The translations under genes and the position numbers were made by a program. A stretch of DNA of 64,000 bases from Larimichthys crocea. Lineage: Eukaryota; Chordata; Actinopteri; Sciaenidae. The notes below the pieces were generated by a model that saw only the letters and a program-made list of their open reading frames with translations, ran no database searches and was not told where the DNA came from. Of this stretch, positions 52,800 through 62,930 are shown piece after piece. Positions within the stretch are counted from its first letter, which is position 1; every line of letters begins with the position of its first letter. The DNA is taken from positions 620,001 to 684,000 of the forward strand of contig NW_020852928.1 in assembly GCF_000972845.2 (NCBI RefSeq), read 5' to 3'.

Positions 52800-53745
52800 G
52801 GAGGGTTCTGCGCAGTATCTTTGATGTTCCTAGGACTGCACTCTTCGGGACTGAGGCTTCAGATGTTGTTCCTGGATTGCGTGGAGCCACTCTCCTAGTT
52901 TGGTGGTTACTGCCCAAGTGCCCCCACTACCAGGGGACCATGCACAAACCCTTGACCTCAACATCCGTTCAGCTGCTCTTTCAACCCTTGGATACTTCTC
53001 AAGTTTCTCATGTTCCTTCCCTGAGTTGGCGTCAGCTGGGATCACCACATCTATCACCACTACCCTCTTCGCTTTATCCACCACCACTATGTCCGGTTGG
53101 TTAGCCAGGACCTGTTTGTCAGTCTGGAAGTTGAAGTCCCACAGTACTTTGGTCCTGTTGTTCTCAGCCACCTTCTGTGGTATGGCCCATTGGGATTTAG
53201 GTACTTCTATTCCATACTAGTTGCAGATGTTCCTGTATACTTCCCAGCCACTTGGTTGTGCCTCTCCATGTACGCTGATCCAGCTAGCATCTTACACCCT
53301 GCTACTATGTGCTGGACTGTCTCAGGGGCTTCTTTACACAGTCTGCATCTTGGGTCTGGTCTACTCTGGTAGATCCTGGCCTCTATGGCTCTTGTGCTTA
53401 TGGCCTGTTCTTGTGCTGCCATGATTAGTGCCTCTGTGCTGTGTGTCAGTCCTGCATTATCCAGCCACTGGTAGGATTTCTTGATATCAGCCACTTCCTC
53501 TATCTGACGGTGGTACATGCCATGTAGGGGTTTGTCCCTCCAGGCCGTCTGTTCCTCCTCCTCTGCACCTTTATCAGGGTTCTGCTGCCTGAGACATTCA
53601 CTCAGCAGTTCATCCTTCGGGGCCATCTTTCTGATATATTCTCGTATTTTCGATGTTTCATCCTGGACCATGGCCTTGACGCTCAATAGCCCTCGGCCTC
53701 CCTCTTTCCACTTAGTGTATAGCCTCAGGGTGCATGGAACCCTCC
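52800..53745 (-). pseudogene. R4-like LINE: CCHC finger and restriction-like endonuclease
   Basis: The minus 53686-53207 frame (159 residues) has C114-x2-C117-x8-H126-x4-C131 (CRLCKEAPETVQHIVAGC). After a TAG codon near 53217 the 53171-52830 frame continues with ANQPDIVVVDKAKRVVVIDV, the PD...D core of a PD-(D/E)xK nuclease (Asp27 and Asp41 of that frame), and a KEHEKLEKY block. In R2/R4-type LINEs this nuclease nicks the target for target-primed reverse transcription. A frameshift near 53745 separates it from RT. Confidence 0.8.
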
Positions 53746-54962
53746 ATGCATGGTGAGGAGCTTTCTAGTCTTGATATCTGTGGCTTCTATCTCCTCCTTT
53801 GGCCACTTTATGATGCCATGACTGGTAGAGCGTACATGTTGATGGCTTGGACCTTGTTCTTACCATTCAACTGGCTTTTCAGGACCTGCCTTACTCTCTG
53901 GAGGTATTTGGCTGTGGTTGACTTCCTTGTGGCCTCTTCATGGTTTCCATTAGCCTGTGGGATGCCAAGGTACTTGTAGCTCTCTTGGATATCACCTATG
54001 TTGCCCTCTGGTAGGTCAATCCCCTCAGTCCGGATCATCTTGCCTCTCTTTGAGACCATCCCACACTTGTCCAATCTGAATGACATCCCTATGTCATCGC
54101 TGTAGATCCTGGTGGTGTGGATCAGTGAGTCTATTTCTCGCTCGTTCCTGGCATACAGCTTGATGTCATCCATGTAGAGCAGGTGGCTGATTGTTGCCCC
54201 ACTACGGAATCGGTACCCGTACCTGCTCTTCGTGATGATCTGACTGAGGGGGTTCAGGCCTATGCAGAACAGAAGTGGTGATAGCGCATCTCCTTGGTAT
54301 ATGCCGCACTTGATGTTGACGTGGGCAATGGGTTTTGAATTGGCCTCTAGGGTTGTCTTCCACATTTCCATTGAGTTCTGGATGAAGGTCCTTAGGTTCC
54401 TGTTGATCTTATACAGTTCCAGACATTCCAGTATCCATGTCTGCGGCATTGAGTCGTAGGCTTACTTGTAGTCAATCCAGGCAGTGCACAGGTTGGTCTG
54501 TCTCCTCTTACAGTCTCGGGTGACTGTTCTATCAACCAGTAGCTGGTGCTTGGCTCCCCTGGTGTTACTGCCAATTCCTTTCTGTGCCTCGCTCATGTAT
54601 TGAGCCACATGCTTACTAATTTTTGCCGCAATGATGCCTGACAGGGCCTTCCATGTTGTGCAGAGACAGGTAATTGGCCGGTAGTTGGATGGGATGGGTC
54701 CCTTCTGGGGGTCCTTCATGATTAGGACTGTCCTGCCTTGGGTTAGCCACTCTTGGTGGGTCCCATCCCTCAGCAGCTGGTTCATCTGTGCTGCTAGGCG
54801 CTTATGGAGTGCAGTTAGCTTCTTCAGCCAGTACATATGGATCATGTCGGGGCCTGGTGCTGTCCAGCTCTTCATCTTTGACACTCTTTCTTGGATGTCT
54901 GCCATTGAGATGGTTACTGGTTCTTGTTCTGAGAGGTTGCTGTGGTCAGCTCTTAGGTCCAC
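53746..54962 (-). pseudogene. R4-like LINE: reverse transcriptase
   Basis: Minus 54962-54462 (166 residues) has VSKMKSWTAPGPDMIHMYWL, PSNYRPITCLCTTWKALSGI, and EAQKGIGSNTRGAKHQLLVD with LCTAWIDYK; a TAA codon at 54460-54462 stands where Lys is expected (DYK-stop-AYDSMPQTW). Minus 54449-53808 (213 residues) continues with CGIYQGDALSPLLFCIGLNP, the active site LLYMDDIKLYA (YMDD 92-95) and YKYLGIPQ. All RT motifs are present and only the one stop interrupts the palm domain. Confidence 0.85.
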
Positions 54963-55320
54963 TAACCATTGGGCATTGGTGTTGTGTGATGCCTCTCTTT
55001 CCTATATGTCTTTCCAGTATTTTCCACCTCAGCTCTTGGCGGGTCTGACCGGTTGTTGTTTCCCTGCCACTGAGAGTACACCATGGCTGGTTCAGTGGAG
55101 AACAACTTGTTTATTCTCCTGGCCTCTCCCTCCTTGGTGTATCTCTTCAATCGGGTGGCCAGAGCTGTTAGTCGCTGTTTGGCAGTTTCGAGTGCCTCTG
55201 GTATGGAGAGTGAGTTGTACTTCCTGGGTACCCCTTTATTCACCATGTTTCTTTTCTGCAGTTCAGCTAGCTGGCTAACTTCTCCCCGTGCTGCCTTTAT
55301 CTTGGCCTCTAATCATCTCT
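54962..55320 (-). pseudogene. R4-like LINE: region between N-terminus and RT
   Basis: Minus 55246-54962: KYNSLSIPEALETAKQRLTA, LKRYTKEGEARRINKLFSTE, AMVYSQWQGNN. Basic and helical. It links the N-terminal DNA-binding part to RT with frame changes near 55015 and 55250. Confidence 0.7.
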
Positions 55321-55507
55321 TCCATGGTGGGTACTGTTTGTTATGTCCCGAGCCCACCTTGTATCCAAGCATCTCCATGATTACTGTTGCTGTACTGTGT
55401 ATCAGCTTGTTGGTCTCAGTGATGGTTCTTGTGGAGATTGTCTTCAGAGCAGCATTCACATCCACTAGTAGATCTTCTGAAGGTACTTGGCAACTCAGCT
55501 TCGGTAT

Positions 55508-55999
55508 TCATCGGGGGCTCCAGGTTTCCAGTTGGGTCACGATCTTCCTTCTCAGGTCAGTAGCTCTTGTGTTGAGGCTGTTGGTAGCTGTTGGGGCTTG
55601 GTACCCAATCTCTGGCTGTGGGGATGATGATGATGAAGACATCTCCCCGCTGACCTGTTGCCCTGGCTCACTCTTGCCGTAGCATCGTTGTTGTATTTCA
55701 TTAATCTCTAGTTGTGATAGTAGATTTCGATTACGGATGTTGGAACACTGGGCTAATAGCTGTTTCTTTGTTAGCCTTGATTGTGGGTTTCGAAGTATCC
55801 AATGGTCCCACATTCGCTGCATGTATCCCCTCTCTCTGGGATTGCTTGTATAGTAGCATTCCAGCAACTCCCTATTTTCTGCCCTCGTCCATTGGTGTTT
55901 TGTTCCAGTAGCCCATTTCTCATCAGTTTGCCCTTGTCCCCTAGCAACTGACAGACCTTGTTGACCCGGGTGACGTCTGAGCTGGTATGACTCTATCAA
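55508..55999 (-). CDS. R4-like LINE: N-terminal DNA-binding-like part
   Basis: 163 open residues from MIESYQLRRHPGQQGLSVAR. RWTRAENRELL-like text (HQWTRAENRELLECYYTSNP) followed by GYMQRMWDHWILRNPQSRLT and KKQLLAQCSNIRNRNLLSQL looks like a Myb/SANT-type helical DNA-binding region. A Ser-rich, acidic linker follows (residues 118-130). The frame is lost after WSPR at 55508, but LINE coding text continues to the left. The Met at 55999 is the first in the open frame. Confidence 0.6.
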   Translation of the reverse strand: MIESYQLRRHPGQQGLSVARGQGQTDEKWATGTKHQWTRAENRELLECYYTSNPRERGYMQRMWDHWILRNPQSRLTKKQLLAQCSNIRNRNLLSQLEINEIQQRCYGKSEPGQQVSGEMSSSSSSPQPEIGYQAPTATNSLNTRATDLRRKIVTQLETWSPR

Positions 56000-56110
56000 T
56001 TATGTGTTCACTGCCTAAGCTAAGGACCCTTACTGGATGATGTTTGTACCGGGATTCGAACCCCTGTCTCCTGTGTCGTAGTCAGTGATTGTGATCGACA
56101 GTCATTGTCT
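56000..56110 (-). promoter_or_regulatory. tRNA-like box B sequence upstream of the R4 LINE
   Basis: The minus strand at 56078-56049 reads ACAGGGGTTCGAATCCCGGT, a perfect pol III box B (GGTTCGAATCCC), preceded by CACTGACTACGACACAGGAG. No convincing box A or acceptor stem was found, so it is not called a tRNA gene. It may be a SINE or tRNA-derived leader. Confidence 0.5.
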
Positions 56111-56164
56111 TTCGCTTTTACAGACTGTTCCACAAGATGGCTGCAGGCACTGCCGCAAAGTCTG

Positions 56165-56300
56165 ACGTTAGTGAAGTTTCATTCAATATTATCAAGGTTT
56201 TATTCAATATATTCAAAGTTTCATTCCATATATTCAAGGTTTCATTCAATATATTCAGACTTCATTCAATATATTAAAGGTTTCATTCAATAATTTCCTG
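56165..56300. repeat. Short-period tandem repeat (TTTCATTCAATATATTCAAGG)
   Basis: About six imperfect units of 20-23 bp. Confidence 0.85.
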
Positions 56301-56323
56301 AACAGCATGCCATAATAATAATC

Positions 56324-56328
<5 letters not shown>

Positions 56329-56365
<37 letters not shown>

Positions 56366-56455
56366 TATCTATATATATATATATATTATAGTATATATCA
56401 TTAGATATATAGATATGATATATATATATATATATATATAGTATAAGATATATAA
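56329..56455. repeat. (CT)n then (TA)n microsatellite
   Basis: CTCTCT run 56329-56360, then TA-rich 56367-56455. Confidence 0.95.
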
Positions 56456-56462
56456 GCAGAGG

Positions 56463-57111
56463 TGTCAGTGAGCAGTTTTATTAGGGAACAACAAAAATCT
56501 CTAGACAGAGTGATATAACACAAAGGCTATGAAAACCTAACCAAACAAAAAACACTCCTAAGGAGGAAAAACTCTATCGGTTATGAAAAATTACCTAAAT
56601 GAAAATCACTCACAAGGAGGAAAATCAAAAGGCTACAAAACTTTAACTTAAACCACTACTAGTAAAATGGTTAAGAAACAAACAAAAAAAAAACTCTCCT
56701 GAAAGGTGGAGGCTTGACAATTCTATACACTAAAACCAAGAACAAAAAAATTCTCAACTAAACACTAAGGAACCAAAAGCAAAACTAGGAAAGTTACAAA
56801 AAAAAAAAATCACTCTTACAAGGCTAAAAACTCACAAACACACACTGGGACTATGATCAGGACTGTGGAGCTGGCTTGGGTGAATGAACAGACGAAACCC
56901 TTTGGCACAGGACAGAGGGAGACACAGAACCTATATAGACACACACAGATGGGTAATGGGGAACAGGTGGAGACAATCAGGAATCACGGCAACAAGTGAC
57001 ACACAAGGGAAGGGCAAATGATCTGAAACGAGAGGGCAGGTAAATTTCAAAATAAAACAAGAAATGCCGAGACAGAACAAAAACTCAGCTTGACCTCACC
57101 GTGGTGTGACA
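56463..57111 (-). repeat. Probable solo LTR (gypsy-type)
   Basis: 649 bp. On the minus strand it starts TGTCACACCACGGTGAGGTC and ends GCTCACTGACA (TGTCA...TGACA). It has a TATA-like CTATATAGG (about 56930) followed by CTGTGTCTCCCTCTGTCC, and an AATAAAAC poly(A)-signal near the 3' end (56480). No internal retrotransposon sequence is present. The 5-bp flanks (AGAGG, GGGGT) do not match. Confidence 0.6.
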
Positions 57112-57965
57112 GGGGTCGCCATAGTTATGCATATTATCTTTATTATTTATTTATTATTCTTTGCTTATTACTTTTATTTTTATTACTATTAGTGCTATGG
57201 TTATTACTGGTAATATTGTTTTTTTATTTTCTTCCCATAAGGTGCCTCTTTCCCTCTCTCTGATCTGTTATTTACTACATACCCACCCACCAACTTCATC
57301 TCATGTACTCATTGTTCATACAGCTTGCCTCTATCACTCTGTATCACTGTATTTGTCTCTGTATTTGTCCTGTTGTCCTATGTGTAAACACATATCGCAC
57401 AAATAAAATAAATGTAAAAAATACTATACATACTATACTATACAGTACAAATACTTGAAACACCCTGTGAACCCTGTAGTGGTGGTAGGGATCAGGTCAG
57501 TTGATCAAAATGTTTTAACAATACATCCAATTGGTGATTAGATATTTCTATCTGGACTAAAATGGTGGACGGGCCAAAAGCCCAAAAGGCATTGTCTTCC
57601 GAGAGCCATGTTGTTAGCTGTCTTTAGACTAGCTTTTCAATAGAAAAAAATGCAGCCTTCTAATTAATTTGAGTGAGAGCAGTTGAGCGAAAAAAGATGA
57701 ATTTAACTCAACTTTTGAGCCATTTAACATGGCTGTGGTAGCCAGTCATACCAATATATGCAAGTGCCCATTGCTGTAATTTGAATGTTTTCATACTGTT
57801 TACCTGAAGCGACACAGCCCATTGCTCCTTGCGTTATTTTAATGCAGGACTATTTCCAGTCTTTGGGTCACGTTATGCTCGATCAGAACTAGTTTGTTTA
57901 CAGGTGGGAAATGAGTCCAGAATGCTTCAACAATTTAACAATGATGAAGGCTTGTAGTTATTCTG
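57112..57965. other. Intergenic, nothing recognised
   Basis: AT-rich, only short ORFs. A T/A-rich ATT-repeat patch lies at 57125-57190. Confidence 0.4.
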
Positions 57966-58255
57966 TAGTAATTCTTCTTGTGTGTTTCTGTGTTTCTGTG
58001 TCTCTTTGTAGTCATTTTAATTGTCTAACTTGTGTTTTTGTTTCTCTTTGTAGTTAATTATCTGTCCCTTTACAGTTATTTTATTTATCTTTGTAGTCAT
58101 TTTAAATCTCTCTAATCTCTTTCTCTCTTATATAGTTTTTTGGGGGTCTTTTTTTCTTGTAGTCTTTTTACATCTCTTATACAGTTATTTTAATTCTCCT
58201 TGTAATGTTTTTGTATCTCTTTGTAGTTATTTGTTGTTTTAATTGTTTTTATTTT
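57966..58255. repeat. Degenerate minisatellite with TCTCTTTGTAGTYATTTT core
   Basis: About ten imperfect units (CTCTTTGTAGTCATTTTAAT at 58000, CTCTTTGTAGTTAATTATCT at 58044, ATCTTTGTAGTCATTTTAAA at 58088, CTCTTTGTAGTTATTTGTTG at 58213). A repeat wording frequent in fish genomes. Confidence 0.8.
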
Positions 58256-59970
58256 ACATCCCTTTGCATCTCTTCCCATGACATTTTTTCAGGTGAACCA
58301 TACTCTGAAGTACATTGTTGTTTGAAAAACTGGACCTGAACTTCAGTTTTGTTCACAGTAGAGGCTCCTGTCAAACGCTTGACTTGACAATAGAAAGCCA
58401 TCAAAGAAAGCCTGATATACAGGGTCTATTCTATTGCACTGCTTTAAACAGTCTAAATTTTACCGTATTTGAATGAACAGGACTGTTCATGTAACTATCT
58501 CTGTGAGGTACATTTGTCTTGATTGAACAGCTGTTTTGAAAAAAAAACAAAAAAAAAACAATACTACCATGCTAATGTTGACCGATGACCACTGTGAGTC
58601 AAGTTATTTAACTCTAACTGCTGTTAAGCACTATGATGTTAACTGGTAGATTTTGTTGAGCTTGCTCAAGAAACGGGCATGTGATTGGCTGATAAGTGAA
58701 GTAAATTAATCATAAAAACCTAATAAAAAAATAAATCGACTTCCAACAGTGGAAAATAAGAGAATTAAATGTGCATCAGGTCTCTGTCTTCTGTCTTAAC
58801 CACTCTTGACCTTGTTGTCTCATACGACATTGAAAATTCTAAATCATCCTCTTCTATCTGACCATTATTTAATAACCTTTAAATTCATATTCAAGTAGGA
58901 CTATAGGCCTTAAGGCCTACAGACTTTTCTCAGTCCCCGTGCTAAAGGTAATGTACATCACATCTCCGGATGTAGAATTTGCATTGCAATATTTTACATT
59001 ATTGTTCAAATTTCTTACTTGATTTACTATTTTCCATTGGGACTTATCGTTATCAAACTAAGGTGGGTGCAGCAGGGTACCAACATTCAAATCAGCTTTG
59101 TTAGCAGTTGCAACCATCACAGTTATGGTGGATATTGAAGTAGCTATGTTTATATTATTAAAATTCATTGCAGTAAATATGGTTGTAGTGTCTGTATGTG
59201 TCATGGTAGTTTGTCTTAGTAAGATTGGTTATTATACAATATTAATGGTATGACTGTGGAGTTACAGAGTACAAGCAGATTAGGGGGACTGCAACCTTGC
59301 TACAGATTAATGGGATGGTGTGTTTGCAGCCACAGTCTTCATCCTGCTAAAACGTGGGATTACTGTAGCACCCTCAGGGAAAGATAGCACCTTTAAGGTT
59401 GTTGTCTGGTGCAGATATGCTCTAATCATTGTTTTCAAAAGCACAGCACAGCTAAGCTAAGCTTTGGCAAGCTCATTACCTCCGAGCTACGCTTGTATAA
59501 AGCTGTCTGTGCTGGCGCTCAGGCCTGGGTGACCCTTGGAGGTCAAGGGTCAGCGTGCTTGGGTAAAGGAGGGGGCTGGTAGGTATGAGGGCTGAGGAGG
59601 GGATTCTATACAAGGTGTAAAAGTCTGACATGATTAATGTAGACTAAGATTGGGGGGGCCCTATTTTGTCAAACTCTGAAGGAGAGATTCCTAACCTTTT
59701 CAGATGATCTGTGGTGATGCAACAGTCTTTTTAAAGAGGAAAACAGGCTTCAGTACATTATTAAATGTAATGTAATATTTAAACAGATGCAGCATGTTTC
59801 TGAAAAATGTTTATCATAAACTTTGAAAGCAAGGTGACATAACATAAAAAAAGCTTTCCCACCAATCCAAAACAAAAAAAACATAACTTACTTAAATAAA
59901 TACAAATACAATAGACCACCCTCCATATTCATGTGCAAACAATAAAAAACAAAAAACTAGTCAGAATAGT
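58256..59970. other. Intergenic, nothing recognised
   Basis: No sustained frame, RNA gene or repeat family that I can support. A GC-richer patch lies at 59490-59590. Confidence 0.4.
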
Positions 59971-59977
59971 TATATAG

Positions 59978-60118
59978 TCATGTTGCTGCTTGCTGGTCAA
60001 GGGCTGTTGAAGATCCCTCTGACTCTGCTTTGACTGGACCTCCCAAGTATTTGAAAATTATTCCTGCAAAGATGAAAGCTCCTCCTCCTCCTATCAAGCA
60101 AAACTGATCAGAAGCAAA
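59978..60118 (-). other. Exon-like open stretch with a membrane-like segment (unknown)
   Basis: The minus strand is open for 46 codons to a TGA at 59980-59978. It reads FCLIGGGGAFIFAGIIFKYL, a plausible transmembrane helix, then GGPVKAESEGSSTALDQQAA and a final Thr. AG acceptors (GATCAG near 60104, GATAG near 60092) precede it. The composition looks like the last exon of a small membrane protein, but I do not recognise it and no other exon was found. Confidence 0.25.
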
Positions 60119-60968
60119 TATTCATATCATATAACTGCAGCTATGTTGCACTAATGCAAAAATTCTGAATCTGTTTTTATATTAAACATTACAAAATCAG
60201 TGTCCCTTTAAAGCATACTACCAATTTCAAGGTTGTCACTTTCAGACTTTTTCTGTGTTTATCTCCACATTATACTTGTTAAAGTAATTAAAATTAAGGT
60301 AAATGAGTGATGAGCACCATATCATATAAAGCATATATTTTGCAGTGCATTACAAAGTAGACAACCTGCATCTAACTGATGATATAGTCTTAACCTGTAT
60401 TGTTACCTAGGGCAGAACTAGTCTCATGCAGTATAGTACACTTTAAATTGACTTTAATTTCTGTTACAATGGTTCTTTTGAATTAGAAAGTACTACAATC
60501 AAAACTTAACTCTACTGTGGCAGGCAGGTTTGTTCAAATTAGTACTACTAGTAGTAGTAACAATAATAAGTCTAATAATAATTGTTTTTTTGATAAAATA
60601 GCATAGGTCTATGTTTGAGATACGTCACCCACTGGGCGACGATATTGCAGACATCACATACGTTTGCCCAACCACACACCCTCTACCAAGTGTAATGTGA
60701 GCTATAATCCGGCACACCGGTTGTCACTTAAGTCAATTTCGTAAAGCAAACTCCGGATAAAGCTGACTTTATTTACATGCAAACAATTGTAGCCCGCTAG
60801 CTGAGGTGACTAACATTTATCTGAGGCTAGCTGACCATTATGTCTCCCCTGTCCACCCCACATCAATAACAAAAGCCTTAGCTTTATCCTGTGAACAGTT
60901 TTATTATTTTTCCGTTTTTCTGCACCACACACAAGTCCATTTCGTTATAATTGGTGCCTAGCGTTATT
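60119..60968. other. Intergenic, nothing recognised
   Basis: AT-rich sequence without supported features. Confidence 0.4.
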
Positions 60969-61275
60969 CAGAGGTAGAGCGGGTCATCCACTAATCAGAT
61001 GATTGGCAGTTGATACCAAGCTCCTCCAGTCTGCATGTCAAGGTGTCCATGGGCAAGATACTGAACCCCAAATTACTTCTGAAGGCTGTGCCATCAGTGT
61101 GTGAATATGTGTGAATGGTTAGCTCCTCAAATTAATGAGCAGTTGGCACCTTGCATGGCAGCTAATGCCATCAGTGTATGAATGTGTGTGAATGGGTAAA
61201 TGAGATGTGTAGTGTAAAAGAGCTTTGAGTGGTCGGAAGACTAGAAAGGTGTTATATAAGTACAGTCCATTTACC
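60969..61275 (+). mobile_element. tRNA-derived SINE (fish type), longest copy
   Basis: CAGAGGTAGAGCGGGTCATC (tRNA-like head, first bases missing), GGCAGTTGATACCAAGCTCC (degenerate box B), GGGCAAGATACTGAACCCC, GCATGGCAGCTAATGCCATC, then the tail GAGTGGTCGGAAGACTAGAA and TATATAAGTACAGTCCATTTACC. It keeps the central part missing from the 15-kb copy. Confidence 0.85.
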
Positions 61276-61638
61276 AGTGGGTGGCTCTCAATCATCCTGT
61301 CATACCTGTCAGCATGACAGCCCAGCCCAAAGGTGATTTTTTTTTTAAAACATGTCTTTATTGGTTTTTGAGTGACAACATCTCGAACATCCCAAACAAT
61401 TGGCAGCACAGAAAACAATAGCACAGACTTAAACAATACTGAAAAGGACAAAGATAAATAAACAATAAAATAAATACAGACATGAAAATATAAACAACAA
61501 AAATAAATAAATAAAAATAAATAATAAATAAATGAATAACAAATAAATAAACCTTACTAATCTGTCATCAAGTTACTGTGCACTGAGTGTTAGGTCACAA
61601 TGTCCATTCCCAACATCAGATTAGATATTTTCCTTATT

Positions 61639-62930
61639 TTATTCTTCCACTGCCTCCTCTATATCTCCATTCTTCAACAGTTCAAGAAATAACTTCCAAA
61701 TGTTATAAAATTCTGAAGCCCTCTTTTTAACAATATAGGTCAGTTTCTCAAGAGCCAGACTCAATGTTAAGTTATTTAACCAGTGGTTAAAAGAGGGGCA
61801 ACCAACATTCTTCCAGCACAGAGCAATACAGCATTTGGCCTGTAGTAAACAGAGGTCAACCATTTTTCTTTCCTTACTGGATAAAGTACAGTCATCTGGA
61901 TACATGCCTAAAACACATAGCTTAGGGCAAAATGGTACAGGGGAAGATGTGATCTGAGAGATATAACTTATCACTGAGCTCCAAAATTTATGAATCTCTT
62001 CACATTTCCATAAACAATGATATAATGTACCCTGATAACTGCTACACTTATAACATAGATCAGGTATATTAGGATCAAATTAATTTATTTGTACAGGGGA
62101 GATGTATGTCCGCATTATCCAATTAAATTGTATCATTCTCAATCGAGTGTTAATGGTTTGAGTGTGTGTTTTTAAGCATATTTGACTCCATTCGCTGAGT
62201 GAGATATCTTCTTGTAAGTCCCGTATCCACTCCTGTCTTTTACTCTCAGAGTTTTCCTTATGGTTTTCAACAAACATGTTATAAAACTGGGAGACCAATC
62301 TTTTACCAAAGCAGTTTTTTGTAACATGTGTTTCTAAGATGGAGACTGGAGGTTGTTGCACTGAATTGTTTAAGTGTGTCCGAATAAAACTTCTGAGTTG
62401 TAAATACTTAAAGAAGTGCTTCTGCGGGATATCAAACTTTGCCTTTAACTCATTGAATGACATTAGAGTACAATCCTCATATACATCCTGTAATTTTACT
62501 ATGCCCTTGTTAAACCATGCTTTAAAACCCATGTCGTTCTTTGCCGGGGTGAAGTGATCATTGCCCCAAATTGGAGAGAAGCAGGACAACCCTTGGGAGT
62601 CATTCAACATTTTTTGTACTACATGCCAAACAACAATAGTGTTTTTTTACAAAAGGATTAGTAGTACTTTTCTTTAATGTTTTAAAAGATGCTGAGTATA
62701 GATAACTATTTAACGACAAACCTTTTGAGGACAGTTTTTCAATTTCTAACCAGGGCATGACAACATCTTTCGAAAACCAAAACATTGTGGACCTCAACTG
62801 AGCAGCCCAATAATACCATTCTAGATTTGGCAACTGTAGCCCTCCCCTATCATAAGGTAGATATAAGAGGGAGAGTCTGAGTCTTGTCTTCCTATTGTTC
62901 CATATGAAATTAGAAAGAAGCTTTCTGGTT
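61639..62930 (-). pseudogene. L1-type LINE ORF2 C-terminal region (frameshifted)
   Basis: Three open pieces in order. 62833-62600 reads MPNLEWYYWAAQLRSTMFWF. 62610-62080 reads FDIPQKHFFKYLQLRSFIRT and QTINTRLRMIQFNWIMRTYI. 61974-61639 reads PKLCVLGMYPDDCTLSSKER and LEKLTYIVKKRASEFYNIWK and ends at 61639. These are typical fish L1 C-terminal blocks. Joining them needs small indels near 62605, 62935 and between 62080 and 61980, where the Cys-rich knuckle region lies out of frame. Confidence 0.75.

Larger units (their letters stand above)
52740..55999 (-). mobile_element. R4/Dong-like LINE, nearly full length
   Basis: One minus-strand coding region of about 3.2 kb: Myb-like N-terminus, RT with YMDD, CCHC finger and PD-(D/E)xK endonuclease, then a short 3' region ending at (TA)n (52663-52735). 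LINEs with a C-terminal restriction-like endonuclease and a YMDD RT form the R4/Dong (Rex6-like) group; the group assignment is from motif wording. Two nonsense codons and one or two frameshifts disrupt it. The fragments at 37481 and 41353 are 5'-truncated relatives, also ending at (TA)n. Confidence 0.8.

Noticed and set aside
53097..55682. Long plus-strand ORFs (up to 199 residues) opposite the R4 LINE
   Set aside because: They are antisense shadows of the LINE coding frame; only the minus strand carries RT and nuclease motifs.
56049..56078. tRNA gene
   Set aside because: Only a box B is convincing; no box A or pairing acceptor stem was found.
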